From: Pseudomonadota bacterium
GTDB lineage: Bacteria > Pseudomonadota > Alphaproteobacteria > Acetobacterales > Acetobacteraceae
NCBI GenBank assembly: GCA_021808985.1
Contig: JAKBAQ010000003.1
Span: 1-34,317 of the forward strand
Direction: 5' to 3'
DNA: 34,317 nt
Shown here: piece by piece, positions 22,659-31,233 of the stretch
How the letters are laid out: each line of letters opens with the position of its first letter
How positions within the stretch are numbered: position 1 is the stretch's first letter
Position numbers and translations under genes: made by a program
Notes under the pieces: generated by a model
Told to the model about the DNA's origin: nothing
Databases searched by the model: none
Seen by the model: only the letters and a program-made list of their open reading frames with translations

Positions 22659-24824
22659 ATGAACCAGATCACCTCGGCGCCGGCGCCCGAACTCAGCCTG
22701 AACGACCCCACCCGCTTCATCAACCGCGAGCTTTCCTGGCTGGACTTCAATTTCCGCGTGGTCTCCGAGGCCGAGAACCCCCGTCACCCGCTGCTTGAGC
22801 GGCTCCGCTTCGTCTCCATCAGCGCCTCCAACCTCGATGAATTCTACTCCGTCCGCGTCGCCGGCCTCATCGGCCAGGCCCGCGCCGGCGTGCTGGAGCA
22901 TTCCGCCGACGGCGCCACCCCCGCCCAGCAGCTGCAACAGATCAACGCCCGCGCGCGTGAGCTCATCGCCGCCCAGCAGGCCGCCTTCGCCCATGTGCGC
23001 GCCCTGCTCAACCCCGCCGGCATGGTCATCTGCACCGCCGCCCAGCTCACGTCCGACGACGCCCACTTCCTCGACACCTATTTCATGGAGCGCATCTTCC
23101 CGGTGCTCACCCCCCTGGCGGTAGACCCGGCGCATCCCTTCCCCTTCATCCCCAACATGGGCCTCGTCATGGCCCTCACCCTGGCCCGTAACGACGATCA
23201 CGGCCACATGTCCGCCCTCATCCCCCTGCCCAGCCAGATTGACCGTTTCGTCCGCCTCCCGCCCGTCTCCGGCGGCCCCATCCGCTTCGTCATGCTCGAA
23301 GACCTGGTGGGCATGTTCCTCTTCCGCCTGTTCCCCGGCTTCCAGCTCCAGGGCTCCGGCCTCTTCCGCCTGATCCGCGACACCGACGTGGAATTCGCCG
23401 AGGAAGCCGAAGACCTCGTGCAATCCTATGAAACCGCGCTGAAGCGCCGCCGCCGCGGCGTCGCCATCCAGCTCACCATCCAGGCGGACATGCCAGCCGA
23501 CCTGCGCGAACTGGTGATCGACGCCGTCGAGGCCCCCGCGGGCGAGATCTACAGCGAAACCGGCATCATCGGCCTGGTCGACGTCAAACAGCTCATCGTC
23601 GACGACCGGCCAGACCTGCTCTTCTCCCCCTACACCGCCCGCTTCCCCGAGCGCATCCGCGATTTCGCCGGCGATTGCTTCGCCGCCATCCGCGCCAAGG
23701 ACATTCTGGTGCACCACCCCTTCGAGAGTTTCGACGTCGTGGTCCAATTCCTGCGCCAGGCCGCGCTAGACCCCGCGGTCGTCGCCATCAAGCAGACACT
23801 CTACCGCACCAGCCGCGATTCCCCCATCGTCAAGGCCCTCATCGAAGCCGCCGAGGCCGGCAAATCCGTCACCGCCATGGTGGAGCTGCGCGCCCGGTTT
23901 GACGAAGAGGCCAACATCCGCCTCTCCCGCACGCTGGAGGCCGCCGGCGTACAGGTGGTGTTCGGCTTCGTCGGCCTCAAAACGCACGCCAAGATGTCCT
24001 ACGTGGTGCGCCGCGAGGGCGGCTCCCTGCGCGCCTACGCGCATTTCGGCACCGGCAACTACCACCCCATCACCGCCCGCATTTATACCGACCTCTCCTT
24101 CTTTACCTGCGACCCCGCCCTCACCCGCGACGCCGCCCGGCTCTTCAATTACATGACCGGCTACGCCCGCCCCGAGACCATGGAGCAGCTCGCCTTCTCC
24201 CCGCTCACCACACGCAAAACCATCGTCACCCTCATCGACACCGAAATCGCCAACGCCAAGGCGGGCAAACCCTCGGGCATCTGGCTGAAGATGAACTCCC
24301 TGGTCGATGACCGGCTGATCGACCATCTCTACGAAGCCTCGCGCGCCGGCGTGCCCATCCAGATCGTCGTGCGCGGCATCTGCTGCCTGCGCCCGGGCGT
24401 CGCGGGCCTGTCGGAGCATATCAAGGTCAAATCCATCGTCGGGCGCTTCCTGGAGCATGCCCGCATCTGCGCCTTCGCCAACGGCCACCCGCTGCCCTCG
24501 CGCGAGGCCAAGGTGTTCATGTCCAGCGCTGACTGGATGGCCCGCAACATGGAAGGCCGGGTGGAAACCTTCGTGCCCATCCACAACCCCACCGTCCACG
24601 CCCAGGTGCTGGACCAGATCATGGTGGTCAACCTGCGTGACGACGCGCAAAGCTCCGAGCTGGCGGCTGACGGTACCTGGCATCGCGTCACCCCTGGCGA
24701 CCCGCCCGCCTCCGCGCATGAATATTTCATGACCAACCCCTCCCTCTCCGGCCGCGGCTCCGCCCTGCATGGCGGCCTGCACGCCGACCGCCCGAAAGCG
24801 AAATATAAACGCCGGGTTGATTAG
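22659..24824 (+). CDS. ppk: Polyphosphate kinase 1
   Basis: Reversibly polymerises the gamma phosphate of ATP into polyphosphate, a stress and phosphate reserve, at the membrane. The 721-residue length is normal. Domains in order: N-terminal helical (FINRELSWLDFNFRVVSEA near 17), head (ILTP-like FPVLTPLAVDPAHPFPF near 147), and two catalytic PLD-like domains. These hold YRTSRDSPIVKAL near 383, the autophosphorylated His in KTHAKMSYVVRR near 442, FGTGNYHP near 462, GICCLRPGV near 570 and SADWMARNMEGRVE near 622. AGGAGAGG lies just before ATG 22659. A 71-bp gap separates it from hdaA. No ppx gene follows; a monooxygenase gene does. Confidence 0.95.
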   Translation: MNQITSAPAPELSLNDPTRFINRELSWLDFNFRVVSEAENPRHPLLERLRFVSISASNLDEFYSVRVAGLIGQARAGVLEHSADGATPAQQLQQINARARELIAAQQAAFAHVRALLNPAGMVICTAAQLTSDDAHFLDTYFMERIFPVLTPLAVDPAHPFPFIPNMGLVMALTLARNDDHGHMSALIPLPSQIDRFVRLPPVSGGPIRFVMLEDLVGMFLFRLFPGFQLQGSGLFRLIRDTDVEFAEEAEDLVQSYETALKRRRRGVAIQLTIQADMPADLRELVIDAVEAPAGEIYSETGIIGLVDVKQLIVDDRPDLLFSPYTARFPERIRDFAGDCFAAIRAKDILVHHPFESFDVVVQFLRQAALDPAVVAIKQTLYRTSRDSPIVKALIEAAEAGKSVTAMVELRARFDEEANIRLSRTLEAAGVQVVFGFVGLKTHAKMSYVVRREGGSLRAYAHFGTGNYHPITARIYTDLSFFTCDPALTRDAARLFNYMTGYARPETMEQLAFSPLTTRKTIVTLIDTEIANAKAGKPSGIWLKMNSLVDDRLIDHLYEASRAGVPIQIVVRGICCLRPGVAGLSEHIKVKSIVGRFLEHARICAFANGHPLPSREAKVFMSSADWMARNMEGRVETFVPIHNPTVHAQVLDQIMVVNLRDDAQSSELAADGTWHRVTPGDPPASAHEYFMTNPSLSGRGSALHGGLHADRPKAKYKRRVD

Positions 24825-24850
24825 TCTTGCAGCAGGCAACGGCGCTTTTA

Positions 24851-24864
24851 TTGATCTAGGTCAA
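24851..24864. promoter_or_regulatory. FNR/FixK-type box upstream of the FAD monooxygenase
   Basis: TTGATCTAGGTCAA matches the FNR-family consensus TTGAT-N4-ATCAA at 9 of 10 defined positions. Its centre is about 41 bp upstream of a potential start near 24899, and an AT-rich -10-like stretch (ACAAATAACT, 24888-24897) lies between. That is the spacing of class II FNR/CRP activation. The site lies 27 bp after the ppk stop codon. Confidence 0.55.
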
Positions 24865-24927
24865 CGACGCCGGCGCCGCCACGCGCCACAAATAACTCCA
24901 GAAATTTTAGTGTACGCGCCGCGTTGT

Positions 24928-24942
24928 TATGGAATATCCATA
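24928..24942. promoter_or_regulatory. Palindromic operator-like site before the FAD monooxygenase
   Basis: TATGGAATATCCATA has 6-bp perfect arms and a 3-bp spacer and lies 58 bp before the ATG at 25001. Its size fits a dimeric regulator such as TetR, MarR or GntR types. No regulator gene is adjacent, so the binding protein is unknown. Confidence 0.35.
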
Positions 24943-25000
24943 CACATCCTCGCTGCACCAAAATAAACAAGGCGATCGCACCAGCGGTCAGGGAGTTAAT

Positions 25001-26488
25001 ATGAATACAGATGTTCTCATCGTAGGCGCCGGTCCCGTCGGCCTCGTCGCGGCCGCCGAACTCGCCCGCTACGGCGTCAAAGTCAGAATCGTGGAAAAAA
25101 CCACGCACGGCACAGACCAGCCCAAGGCGCTGTTTTTGTGGAGCCGCACGCTGGAACTTCTTGATCGTTCCGGCTGCGGCGCCCCGCTCGTCGCCGCCGG
25201 CCACAAGGTGACAGCCGGCAGCATCATCGCCGGCAACAAGCCGATGGGCCGGGTTGATTTTTCCGAGGTCAACAGCCCCCACCCCTACGCGCTCACCCAG
25301 CCGCAGGCCGAAACGGAACATCTGCTGGAGGCGCATCTGGGCAATTTCGGCATCCGGGTCGAACATGGGGTGGAGTTGGTCTCCTTCACTGAATCCGCCA
25401 CCGATGTCAGCACCCGCCTGCGCCATGCCGACGGCACGGAGGAAACCGTGGCAAGCCAATGGCTCATCGGCTGCGACGGCGGCAACAGCAAGGTGCGTGA
25501 AATACTGGGCGTGCCCTTCACCAGCCATGAGCAGAAAAGCGGCTGGCTGCTGGCCGATGTCCACGTCTCGGGCCTTGGCTATCCCCCGGCCGAGCTGGTC
25601 TCCTTCTGGCATGAGGAAGGCTTTCTCGGCTTTTTCCCGCGCGCCGAGGGGGTCTACCGCATCATCGCCGACCTGCCTGTCGGCGACGATCAATCGCCCG
25701 CGCATCCCTCGCTGGCGGATGTCCAGCGCATCGTTGACACACGCGGCCCCGGCAATGTCACGGTCTCGGAGCCAACCGCCCTTTCAGCCTTCCATATCGA
25801 TGAGCGCAATGTCCGCGAATACCGCAAGGGCCGCGTCTTCCTGGCCGGCGACGCTGCGCACCTGCACAACCCGGCCGGCGGCCAGGGCATGAACATGGGC
25901 ATCCATGACGCCGTCAACCTCGCCTGGAAGCTCGCCCTGGTCACGCGCGGCATTTGCGGCCCGCGGCGCCTGCTGGAAAGCTACAATGCCGAACGCCACG
26001 CCGCCACTGACCAGGTATTCACCAATGTCGGCCGCCTCACCGCCATTTCCGTGCTCAAGAACCCGGTGGTGCAGGTCACCCGCAACGCCTTCGGCAGCGT
26101 CCTGTTCGGCCTGGCCCCGGCGCGCCGCGCCATCGCTGATACGCTGACAGAAGTCTCCATCGGCTATGAGCACAGTCCCCTCAACGGCTCGGAAGACCGT
26201 TCCTTCCCAGGCCCCGGCCCGGGTGAGCGCATGCCCCCGCGCGAGGGCGAGACCCCCTACGGCGCCGGCGGCACCCCGCGCTTCGCCCTCTGCGCCGACC
26301 CTGGCGTCGAGGTCAACGAACTGCTGGAAACCTACCCGGATCTGCTGGAACCCACACTGCGCCCGCCCATCGGCCGCCGCTGCATCTGGCTGGTCCGGCC
26401 TGACGGCTACGTCGCCGCCGTCGCGCTGGACCCTGACGCCAATATCATCGCCAACTACCTGGAGAGCCTGAGCCAGAACGCCGCCTAA
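25001..26488 (+). CDS. Group A FAD-dependent aromatic monooxygenase (PHBH/PcpB-like)
   Basis: A 495-residue flavoprotein hydroxylase that would use NAD(P)H and O2 to hydroxylate an aromatic or polyketide-like substrate. The FAD motif GAGPVGLVAAAELARYG starts near residue 9, the DG motif GCDGGNSKVREILG lies near 157, and the GD motif GRVFLAGDAAHLHNPAGGQG is near 280, followed by MNMGIHDAVNLAWKLA. The C-terminal 100 residues (FALCADPGVEVNELL, WLVRPDGYVAAVA) form a shortened thioredoxin-like tail as in PcpB/MhpA relatives. ATG 25001 is preceded by AGGGAG. It stands alone with its own control region, between an FNR-type box and a palindromic repeat. No ring-cleavage genes adjoin it, so the substrate is unknown. 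Confidence 0.85.
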   Translation: MNTDVLIVGAGPVGLVAAAELARYGVKVRIVEKTTHGTDQPKALFLWSRTLELLDRSGCGAPLVAAGHKVTAGSIIAGNKPMGRVDFSEVNSPHPYALTQPQAETEHLLEAHLGNFGIRVEHGVELVSFTESATDVSTRLRHADGTEETVASQWLIGCDGGNSKVREILGVPFTSHEQKSGWLLADVHVSGLGYPPAELVSFWHEEGFLGFFPRAEGVYRIIADLPVGDDQSPAHPSLADVQRIVDTRGPGNVTVSEPTALSAFHIDERNVREYRKGRVFLAGDAAHLHNPAGGQGMNMGIHDAVNLAWKLALVTRGICGPRRLLESYNAERHAATDQVFTNVGRLTAISVLKNPVVQVTRNAFGSVLFGLAPARRAIADTLTEVSIGYEHSPLNGSEDRSFPGPGPGERMPPREGETPYGAGGTPRFALCADPGVEVNELLETYPDLLEPTLRPPIGRRCIWLVRPDGYVAAVALDPDANIIANYLESLSQNAA

Positions 26489-26567
26489 TCTCCACCACGA
26501 AAAAGGGCTGAAACACGCAGAGACTGTTTTAACCGTTTTCTCTTATAACAAATTGAAATTACTAAAA

Positions 26568-26642
26568 ATTTTTGCGGGGTTTGGGGAGCTTTTTATAAAA
26601 AGCTCCCCAAGATTCTGGCCCTTTTTTCCTCCAGGCCCAAAA
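26568..26642 (+). repeat. Dispersed palindromic repeat, copy 2
   Basis: It begins TTTTTGCGGGG, then has a 30-nt perfect palindrome at 26581-26610 (arm TTGGGGAGCTTTTTA), then GATTCTGGCCCTTTTTT and CCAGGCCCAAAA. All blocks match copy 1 near 4657-4743 read on the minus strand; copy 2 lacks about 10 bases (GCAAAAAAGGG) of the second palindrome. It lies between the convergent monooxygenase and surA genes and probably terminates both. Confidence 0.7.
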
Positions 26643-26650
26643 CCGCGCCG

Positions 26651-27922
26651 CTACCGGGTAATCACCGCGCGGTGCTGCAACACCTCCAGCAGCTGCTGAG
26701 ATTCCAGCTCAACCCGGTGCTCCACGATCATCTGCGCGATCGCATCGTCCGAAGGCAGGCTGGCCGCCTGGCTCTGCCGGCTGCACACCATCACCACGGA
26801 AACCCCGTCAGAGGCCACCAGCGGCTCACTCACCTGCCCAACCGCCAGATTGCCCAGCAGCGTCTGAAACGCCGGCGGCGTGACAGTGGCGAGGTTCACC
26901 GGCCCGGGGTCGGCGGGGCGCACATTGCCAAACGTCGCGTTCAGCGCCTCCATGTCCGCGCAGGAATGCGCGCCATGCACGGCCTGCATCACCTTGTTGA
27001 TCACCGCCGCCTGCACCGGCCCAACCTGCCCATCGGTGATCGGCTGCGGATACTGCGCGAAAACCTGGCGGATCGAGAGTATCGTCTGCTTCTCGGTCCC
27101 CACGTTATGGATGCCCTGCAGCTGCACGATGTCATACCCCCCCGGCACGCGCACCGGATTGCTGATCGCGCCAACCGGCATGGTGGCCACAACCTGCGCC
27201 ACCGCCGGGTCCAGCGCGCCCAGGGCGACATAGCCCATATCCCCGCCCTGCAAGGCGGTCTGCGCCTGGCTGAACTGCGCCGCGATCACCGGAAACGGCG
27301 CGCCGGTGCGCAGCCGCGCAATCACCGAGCTCGCGAACGTGCGCGCCGCCGCATCCCCGTTCGGGCCCGACACGGGCACGAAAATCTCCGCGATATGATA
27401 CTGCGTGCTGCCAATTTCCGCCTTCAGCGCGGCCTTCTCGGCGTTCAGGTCGCCCTGCGTGGGCTGCAGCCCCGGCCCCAGCACCTGGTGCAGCACCGTC
27501 TGCCAGCCCAGCTCGGTGCGTATCTGCGCGATCAGCGTGTCAAACGGCACGCCCGCCGCCTCCAGCTTCATCCGCAGCCCGCCCGGCGGCAGGCTGTTGC
27601 CCTGCTCAATCCGGGCAATCGCGCCGGTAATATCGCTCATCGCCACGGTGACACCGAGCTTGTTGATCTCCTGCATTTTCAGGGTCTCGTCGATCAGCAT
27701 CGTCGTCACCTGCGGCTCCAGCCTGGCCAGCACGTCCGGCGTCGGCTGCATGCCGGTGGAGAGCGCCAGCAACCGCGCCCGCGCGGCCACATCCTGGTTG
27801 CTGATCACCTGCCCGTTCACCACGGCGGCGATGGTCGCGTTATAGTCATTAGCGCTCTGCGCCAGGGCGGGTGCCGCGCTAAGGGCGGCAACAAGAGCGG
27901 CGGCACGGAGAAGATGCTTCAT
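26651..27922 (-). CDS. surA: SurA-like periplasmic chaperone/peptidyl-prolyl isomerase
   Basis: A periplasmic chaperone that escorts outer-membrane beta-barrel proteins, including LptD, to the BAM complex. The 423-residue protein has a signal peptide (MKHLLRAAALVAALSAAPALA), a SurA N-terminal domain (about 25-165, INDQ-like VVNGQVISNQDVAARARLL), a parvulin domain (about 170-275, with HIAEIFVPV, GGDMGYVALGALDP and GGYDIVQLQGI) and a second, more degenerate domain (285-390). Parvulin landmarks are better kept in the first domain. Its ATG overlaps the lptD stop by 4 bp, so chaperone and client are translationally coupled. It ends the lptF-lptG-lptD-surA operon. Confidence 0.9.
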   Translation of the reverse strand: MKHLLRAAALVAALSAAPALAQSANDYNATIAAVVNGQVISNQDVAARARLLALSTGMQPTPDVLARLEPQVTTMLIDETLKMQEINKLGVTVAMSDITGAIARIEQGNSLPPGGLRMKLEAAGVPFDTLIAQIRTELGWQTVLHQVLGPGLQPTQGDLNAEKAALKAEIGSTQYHIAEIFVPVSGPNGDAAARTFASSVIARLRTGAPFPVIAAQFSQAQTALQGGDMGYVALGALDPAVAQVVATMPVGAISNPVRVPGGYDIVQLQGIHNVGTEKQTILSIRQVFAQYPQPITDGQVGPVQAAVINKVMQAVHGAHSCADMEALNATFGNVRPADPGPVNLATVTPPAFQTLLGNLAVGQVSEPLVASDGVSVVMVCSRQSQAASLPSDDAIAQMIVEHRVELESQQLLEVLQHRAVITR

Positions 27923-30114
27923 AGGGCGCTGAATCCAACATTACCGAGAGTTTTGAAAGTGAACTGGAGCAACACGGTCGTATTGCCTTTATCCAGGTTG
28001 AACGACGTAAACCGCTGGTAGTACACGAGGTTGACGCCGAAGCAATCATTTTGCCAGCCGGCGTTGAAATTCGCCGAGTCAAACCGGCCGGTCTGCAGGT
28101 TCCGCTCCGTCCCCGCCCCCACCGACCACGGGCCGATATTGGTGTTGAAGCTCGCCGTCACCTCATGCCGCGGCGTGAAATACGCCGCCGGCGGCGCCAG
28201 CGTGGGAGAGAGAATGCTGGCGCTGTCATAGAGCACGTAAGGGTCTGTATTGGTGTACAAATACCCGGCCGAGGCCGTGAACACATGCGAGGTATAGTTC
28301 GCCGTGGCGTCGATCATCCGCGCCCCCAGGTCACGGTGGCTCAGGCGCGTGCGGTAGGTGAGGTTGAAATCCGGCACCGGCGCGACGATGACATGGCCGA
28401 CGAGATCGGAGACATTATCCGTCAGCCCCGAGCCCGGCAGGTAGTTGTTGTCCTTATGCACCCGGTATGATTGCCCGATCAGCCCATCCAGCATCGCCCC
28501 GCGCGGCAGATACCACGCGCCATGCAGCGCATAATCCACCCGCGAGCCGCCCTCCAGCCTGTCTATCCCCGGATAGCGGTTGAAGCTGAACAGGTTGGCG
28601 TCGGAAAATTCCAGATCCAGGCTGTCCTCATTGGGAATGCGTATATTCTGCGAAATGCCGATATTCGGCGAGGCGACGAGCTGCACCTCCGGCTCGATGA
28701 TCTGGCTGCCCAGCGCGCCCGCCTGGCGGATCAGCGGCCAGTGCAGATACACCGCCCCATAAGGCTGCGCCCGCGCGGTGCTGGCGCCATCCAGCGGCGA
28801 ATAGTTCGGCTGGTCATACAGGCGGGTGGCCATATACATCGCGGCCACCAGCTCCACCCTGGCCCGGCCCTGCACGCCATAAGGCAGCATGAAGGGCACC
28901 GAATAACCCGGCACCGCCGCCACGCGCTGGCTGTTGGTGCCCAGCTTGCGCAGCACGTTGAACAAATCGGCATGCAGGCTGAACTGCCCGCCAAACGCAT
29001 CCTGGCCGGAGACGAAATCATACTGCGCATGCGGCGTTACAATCGGCAGCTCGCTCTGGTTAACGCTGGCCACCAGCCCCTGGAAGGCCTGCGCGTCCAC
29101 CCTGGCATAGGCGCCGGAGGAGAACCCCTCCAGATACATATTGCTGGAAAGGAACGATTCGTTCGGCAGAACGTTGAAGTCGTTCAGATAAGCCGGGTTC
29201 GACGCCCGGTCATAATTGAACCCGGCGCGCCAGTCCCTGTTGAGGTCGAACGCCCCGTGGGCGAACACCGCATCGCCAAGCTGCCCGCTCACCTGCCCGC
29301 CGGAGACATTGATATTCAACACCCCGTCATTGAAGTCCCGGCGATACGCCGCCTTCAGCGCCGGCCCCTCCTTCATCGCGAAAATCGGCGTCAGCGTCAG
29401 GTCGGATTCCCTGTCGAGCACCAGATAATAAGGCGTGGTGAAGAAGAACCCCAGCTTCGAGGTCGCGCCGAATCCCGGCATCAAAAACCCGCTCTGGCGC
29501 TTCACCGAGGGGTCCGGCTGCGTGAAATACGGCACATACAGCACCGGAACCCCGTAAAACTCCATCTCCGCGCCGCGGTACTCTATCATTTTATGCTGCA
29601 GATCCCGGGTCGCGCTCCTCGCGCGGATCTGCCAGAGCGGCGGCGCGCTCGGGTCGGTCTTGCACAGGTCGCAGGCGGAATAAACCACCTTCACCATCTC
29701 ATCGATATTGTCATTATACCGGCGCGCGCCATTGGCGATCATCCGGCCATTATCCGCCAGCCGCGCCGCCACCCCGCGCATCACGGCATCCTTCATGCCC
29801 TTGCTCAGCACCGCGTGCTTGGCAAACACGGTGTTGCCCGAGGGCTGGGTCAGAATCACATGCCCGCTCGCCGTCACCACATCGGTGGTGCGGTTCAGCA
29901 CCACCTTGTCGGCATAAAGCGTCTGCCCGTTCTGCACCGCGCGCACATGGCCCGCGGCGGTAACGATATTCCCGCTCTTGTCATAAGAGATGCTGTCGGC
30001 GGTGAAGCTCACTGGCGCCTTGGAGGGGCTCACCGGCTGCGCGCCCGCCCGCCCGGCAAGGCAGATGCTGGCGACACTGGTGAGCAGAGCGAAAAACAGG
30101 CCGGATCGTTTCAT
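27919..30114 (-). CDS. lptD: LPS-assembly outer-membrane protein LptD
   Basis: The beta-barrel that, with LptE, inserts lipopolysaccharide into the outer leaflet of the outer membrane. The 731-residue protein has a signal peptide (to about AGA-Q26), an N-terminal OstA-like beta-jellyroll (about 35-150, VTAAGHVRAVQNGQTLYADKV type repeats) and a C-terminal barrel with the VPVLYVPYFTQPDPSVKRQSGFLMP block near 212-236. Cysteines are at about 148, 151 and 691 (SACDLCKTDP and NDCFGVN). E. coli has two N-terminal cysteines and a CC pair, so the disulphide pattern differs. The gene lies 3 bp after lptG and overlaps surA. Identification is certain. Confidence 0.95.
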   Translation of the reverse strand: MKRSGLFFALLTSVASICLAGRAGAQPVSPSKAPVSFTADSISYDKSGNIVTAAGHVRAVQNGQTLYADKVVLNRTTDVVTASGHVILTQPSGNTVFAKHAVLSKGMKDAVMRGVAARLADNGRMIANGARRYNDNIDEMVKVVYSACDLCKTDPSAPPLWQIRARSATRDLQHKMIEYRGAEMEFYGVPVLYVPYFTQPDPSVKRQSGFLMPGFGATSKLGFFFTTPYYLVLDRESDLTLTPIFAMKEGPALKAAYRRDFNDGVLNINVSGGQVSGQLGDAVFAHGAFDLNRDWRAGFNYDRASNPAYLNDFNVLPNESFLSSNMYLEGFSSGAYARVDAQAFQGLVASVNQSELPIVTPHAQYDFVSGQDAFGGQFSLHADLFNVLRKLGTNSQRVAAVPGYSVPFMLPYGVQGRARVELVAAMYMATRLYDQPNYSPLDGASTARAQPYGAVYLHWPLIRQAGALGSQIIEPEVQLVASPNIGISQNIRIPNEDSLDLEFSDANLFSFNRYPGIDRLEGGSRVDYALHGAWYLPRGAMLDGLIGQSYRVHKDNNYLPGSGLTDNVSDLVGHVIVAPVPDFNLTYRTRLSHRDLGARMIDATANYTSHVFTASAGYLYTNTDPYVLYDSASILSPTLAPPAAYFTPRHEVTASFNTNIGPWSVGAGTERNLQTGRFDSANFNAGWQNDCFGVNLVYYQRFTSFNLDKGNTTVLLQFTFKTLGNVGFSAL

Positions 30115-30117
30115 GTC

Positions 30118-31233
30118 TCAGCCATCTTCCAGATGCAGCAACAACGCAAGCGCCAAAAACAATCCCGCCACCGCCGGCGCCCACGCGGCGAGAATCACCG
30201 GTATCGCGCCCGAGGTGCCAAACTGGTTGGCGACCTCCGATATCATGAACAGCGCGAACCCGCAGCCCACGCCGCTGGCCAGCATATGCCCCGCCCCGCC
30301 GCGCCGCGAGGGCCGCATGGAGAAGCCGGCCGCCACCAGCGCCATGGTGGCGCACAGCAGCGGCAGCGCCGCCAGCGCCTGAAACGCCAGCTCATGCCGG
30401 GTGGGCGAAAAACCCGAGCGCTTGAGCAGCGCGATGAACCGCGGCAGCGCCCAGAATGAGAGCGAATCGGGCGAGGCGAAGCTCTCCTCCACCCGGTGCA
30501 CCGTCAGATCCGTGGGAAAATTCAGCTGCGCGATATGCTCCGGCGCCGCCCCTGGCATCAGCACGCTCACATCGCTCAAATCCCACGCGCCCTGGTCCAG
30601 GGTGGCGTTGGCCGCCTCCATCCGCTGCAGCAGCGTCGCCTGGCCATCCAGCCGCAGCACGCTCACCTGCTGCGCGCGCAGAATATTATGCTCCAGATGC
30701 ACCCCCGCCGCATGCAGCACGGCCACACCGCCCGGCACCAGCCCGGCATCGGCCTGGCGCACCCACAGCTCCCCGCCATTCAGCGAGAGCGGCCCGCCGC
30801 CCGGCCGCAGATACACATTATAGAGCGTCTCCGCCCGGCTATACATCACGGCCGAAAGCGGGCTCAGCCCGCCAGTGCCAAAGGCTCCCAGCAGGGTCGC
30901 CAGCAGCACCGGCAGCGCCAGAAACTGCCAGGCTGAAATCCCCGCCGCCCGCGCCACCACCAGCTCCGAGGAGCGCGAGAGCCGCCAGAACGCGAAAATC
31001 CCGCCCAGCAAAATGGCGAAGGGCAATATCTGCAACAGCGTCCAGGGCTGCCGCATGAACTCTATCTCGGCCAGAATGCCGAAACTGGCCGCCGGCTTGG
31101 CCGCCGCCTCGCGCAGCAGCTCCAGAAAATCGAACAGCGAGACCAGCGCCGAAAGCGCGGCCAGCATCACCGCCACGGCGAGCAGGAACTGCCGGCCAAA
31201 ATAAAGCGAAAGCGTGACGGGAATGCTCTTCAC
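30118..31233 (-). CDS. lptG: LPS-export ABC permease LptG
   Basis: One of the two inner-membrane permeases of the LptB2FG complex that extracts LPS and feeds it to LptC-LptA-LptD. The 371-residue protein has two N-terminal and one middle transmembrane segments before a periplasmic beta-jellyroll domain (about 130-250), then three C-terminal segments. Typical motifs are LSLYFGRQFLLAVAVML, ILPFAILLGGIFAFWRL near 67 and SELVVARAAGISAWQ near 85. I choose GTG 31233, which overlaps the lptF stop by 4 bp (GTGA). A longer frame continues upstream through lptF but it is only a shadow. LptF and LptG are adjacent and of similar size, as expected. Confidence 0.93.
   Translation of the reverse strand: MKSIPVTLSLYFGRQFLLAVAVMLAALSALVSLFDFLELLREAAAKPAASFGILAEIEFMRQPWTLLQILPFAILLGGIFAFWRLSRSSELVVARAAGISAWQFLALPVLLATLLGAFGTGGLSPLSAVMYSRAETLYNVYLRPGGGPLSLNGGELWVRQADAGLVPGGVAVLHAAGVHLEHNILRAQQVSVLRLDGQATLLQRMEAANATLDQGAWDLSDVSVLMPGAAPEHIAQLNFPTDLTVHRVEESFASPDSLSFWALPRFIALLKRSGFSPTRHELAFQALAALPLLCATMALVAAGFSMRPSRRGGAGHMLASGVGCGFALFMISEVANQFGTSGAIPVILAAWAPAVAGLFLALALLLHLEDG

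Noticed and set aside
24848..25705. Minus-strand open frame opposite the start of the FAD monooxygenase
   Set aside because: It covers the FNR box and the monooxygenase FAD-binding region; it has no domain signal.
28471..30459. Plus-strand open frame opposite lptD and lptG
   Set aside because: It has no recognisable domain and is rich in Arg/His, the usual signature of an antisense shadow in high-GC DNA.
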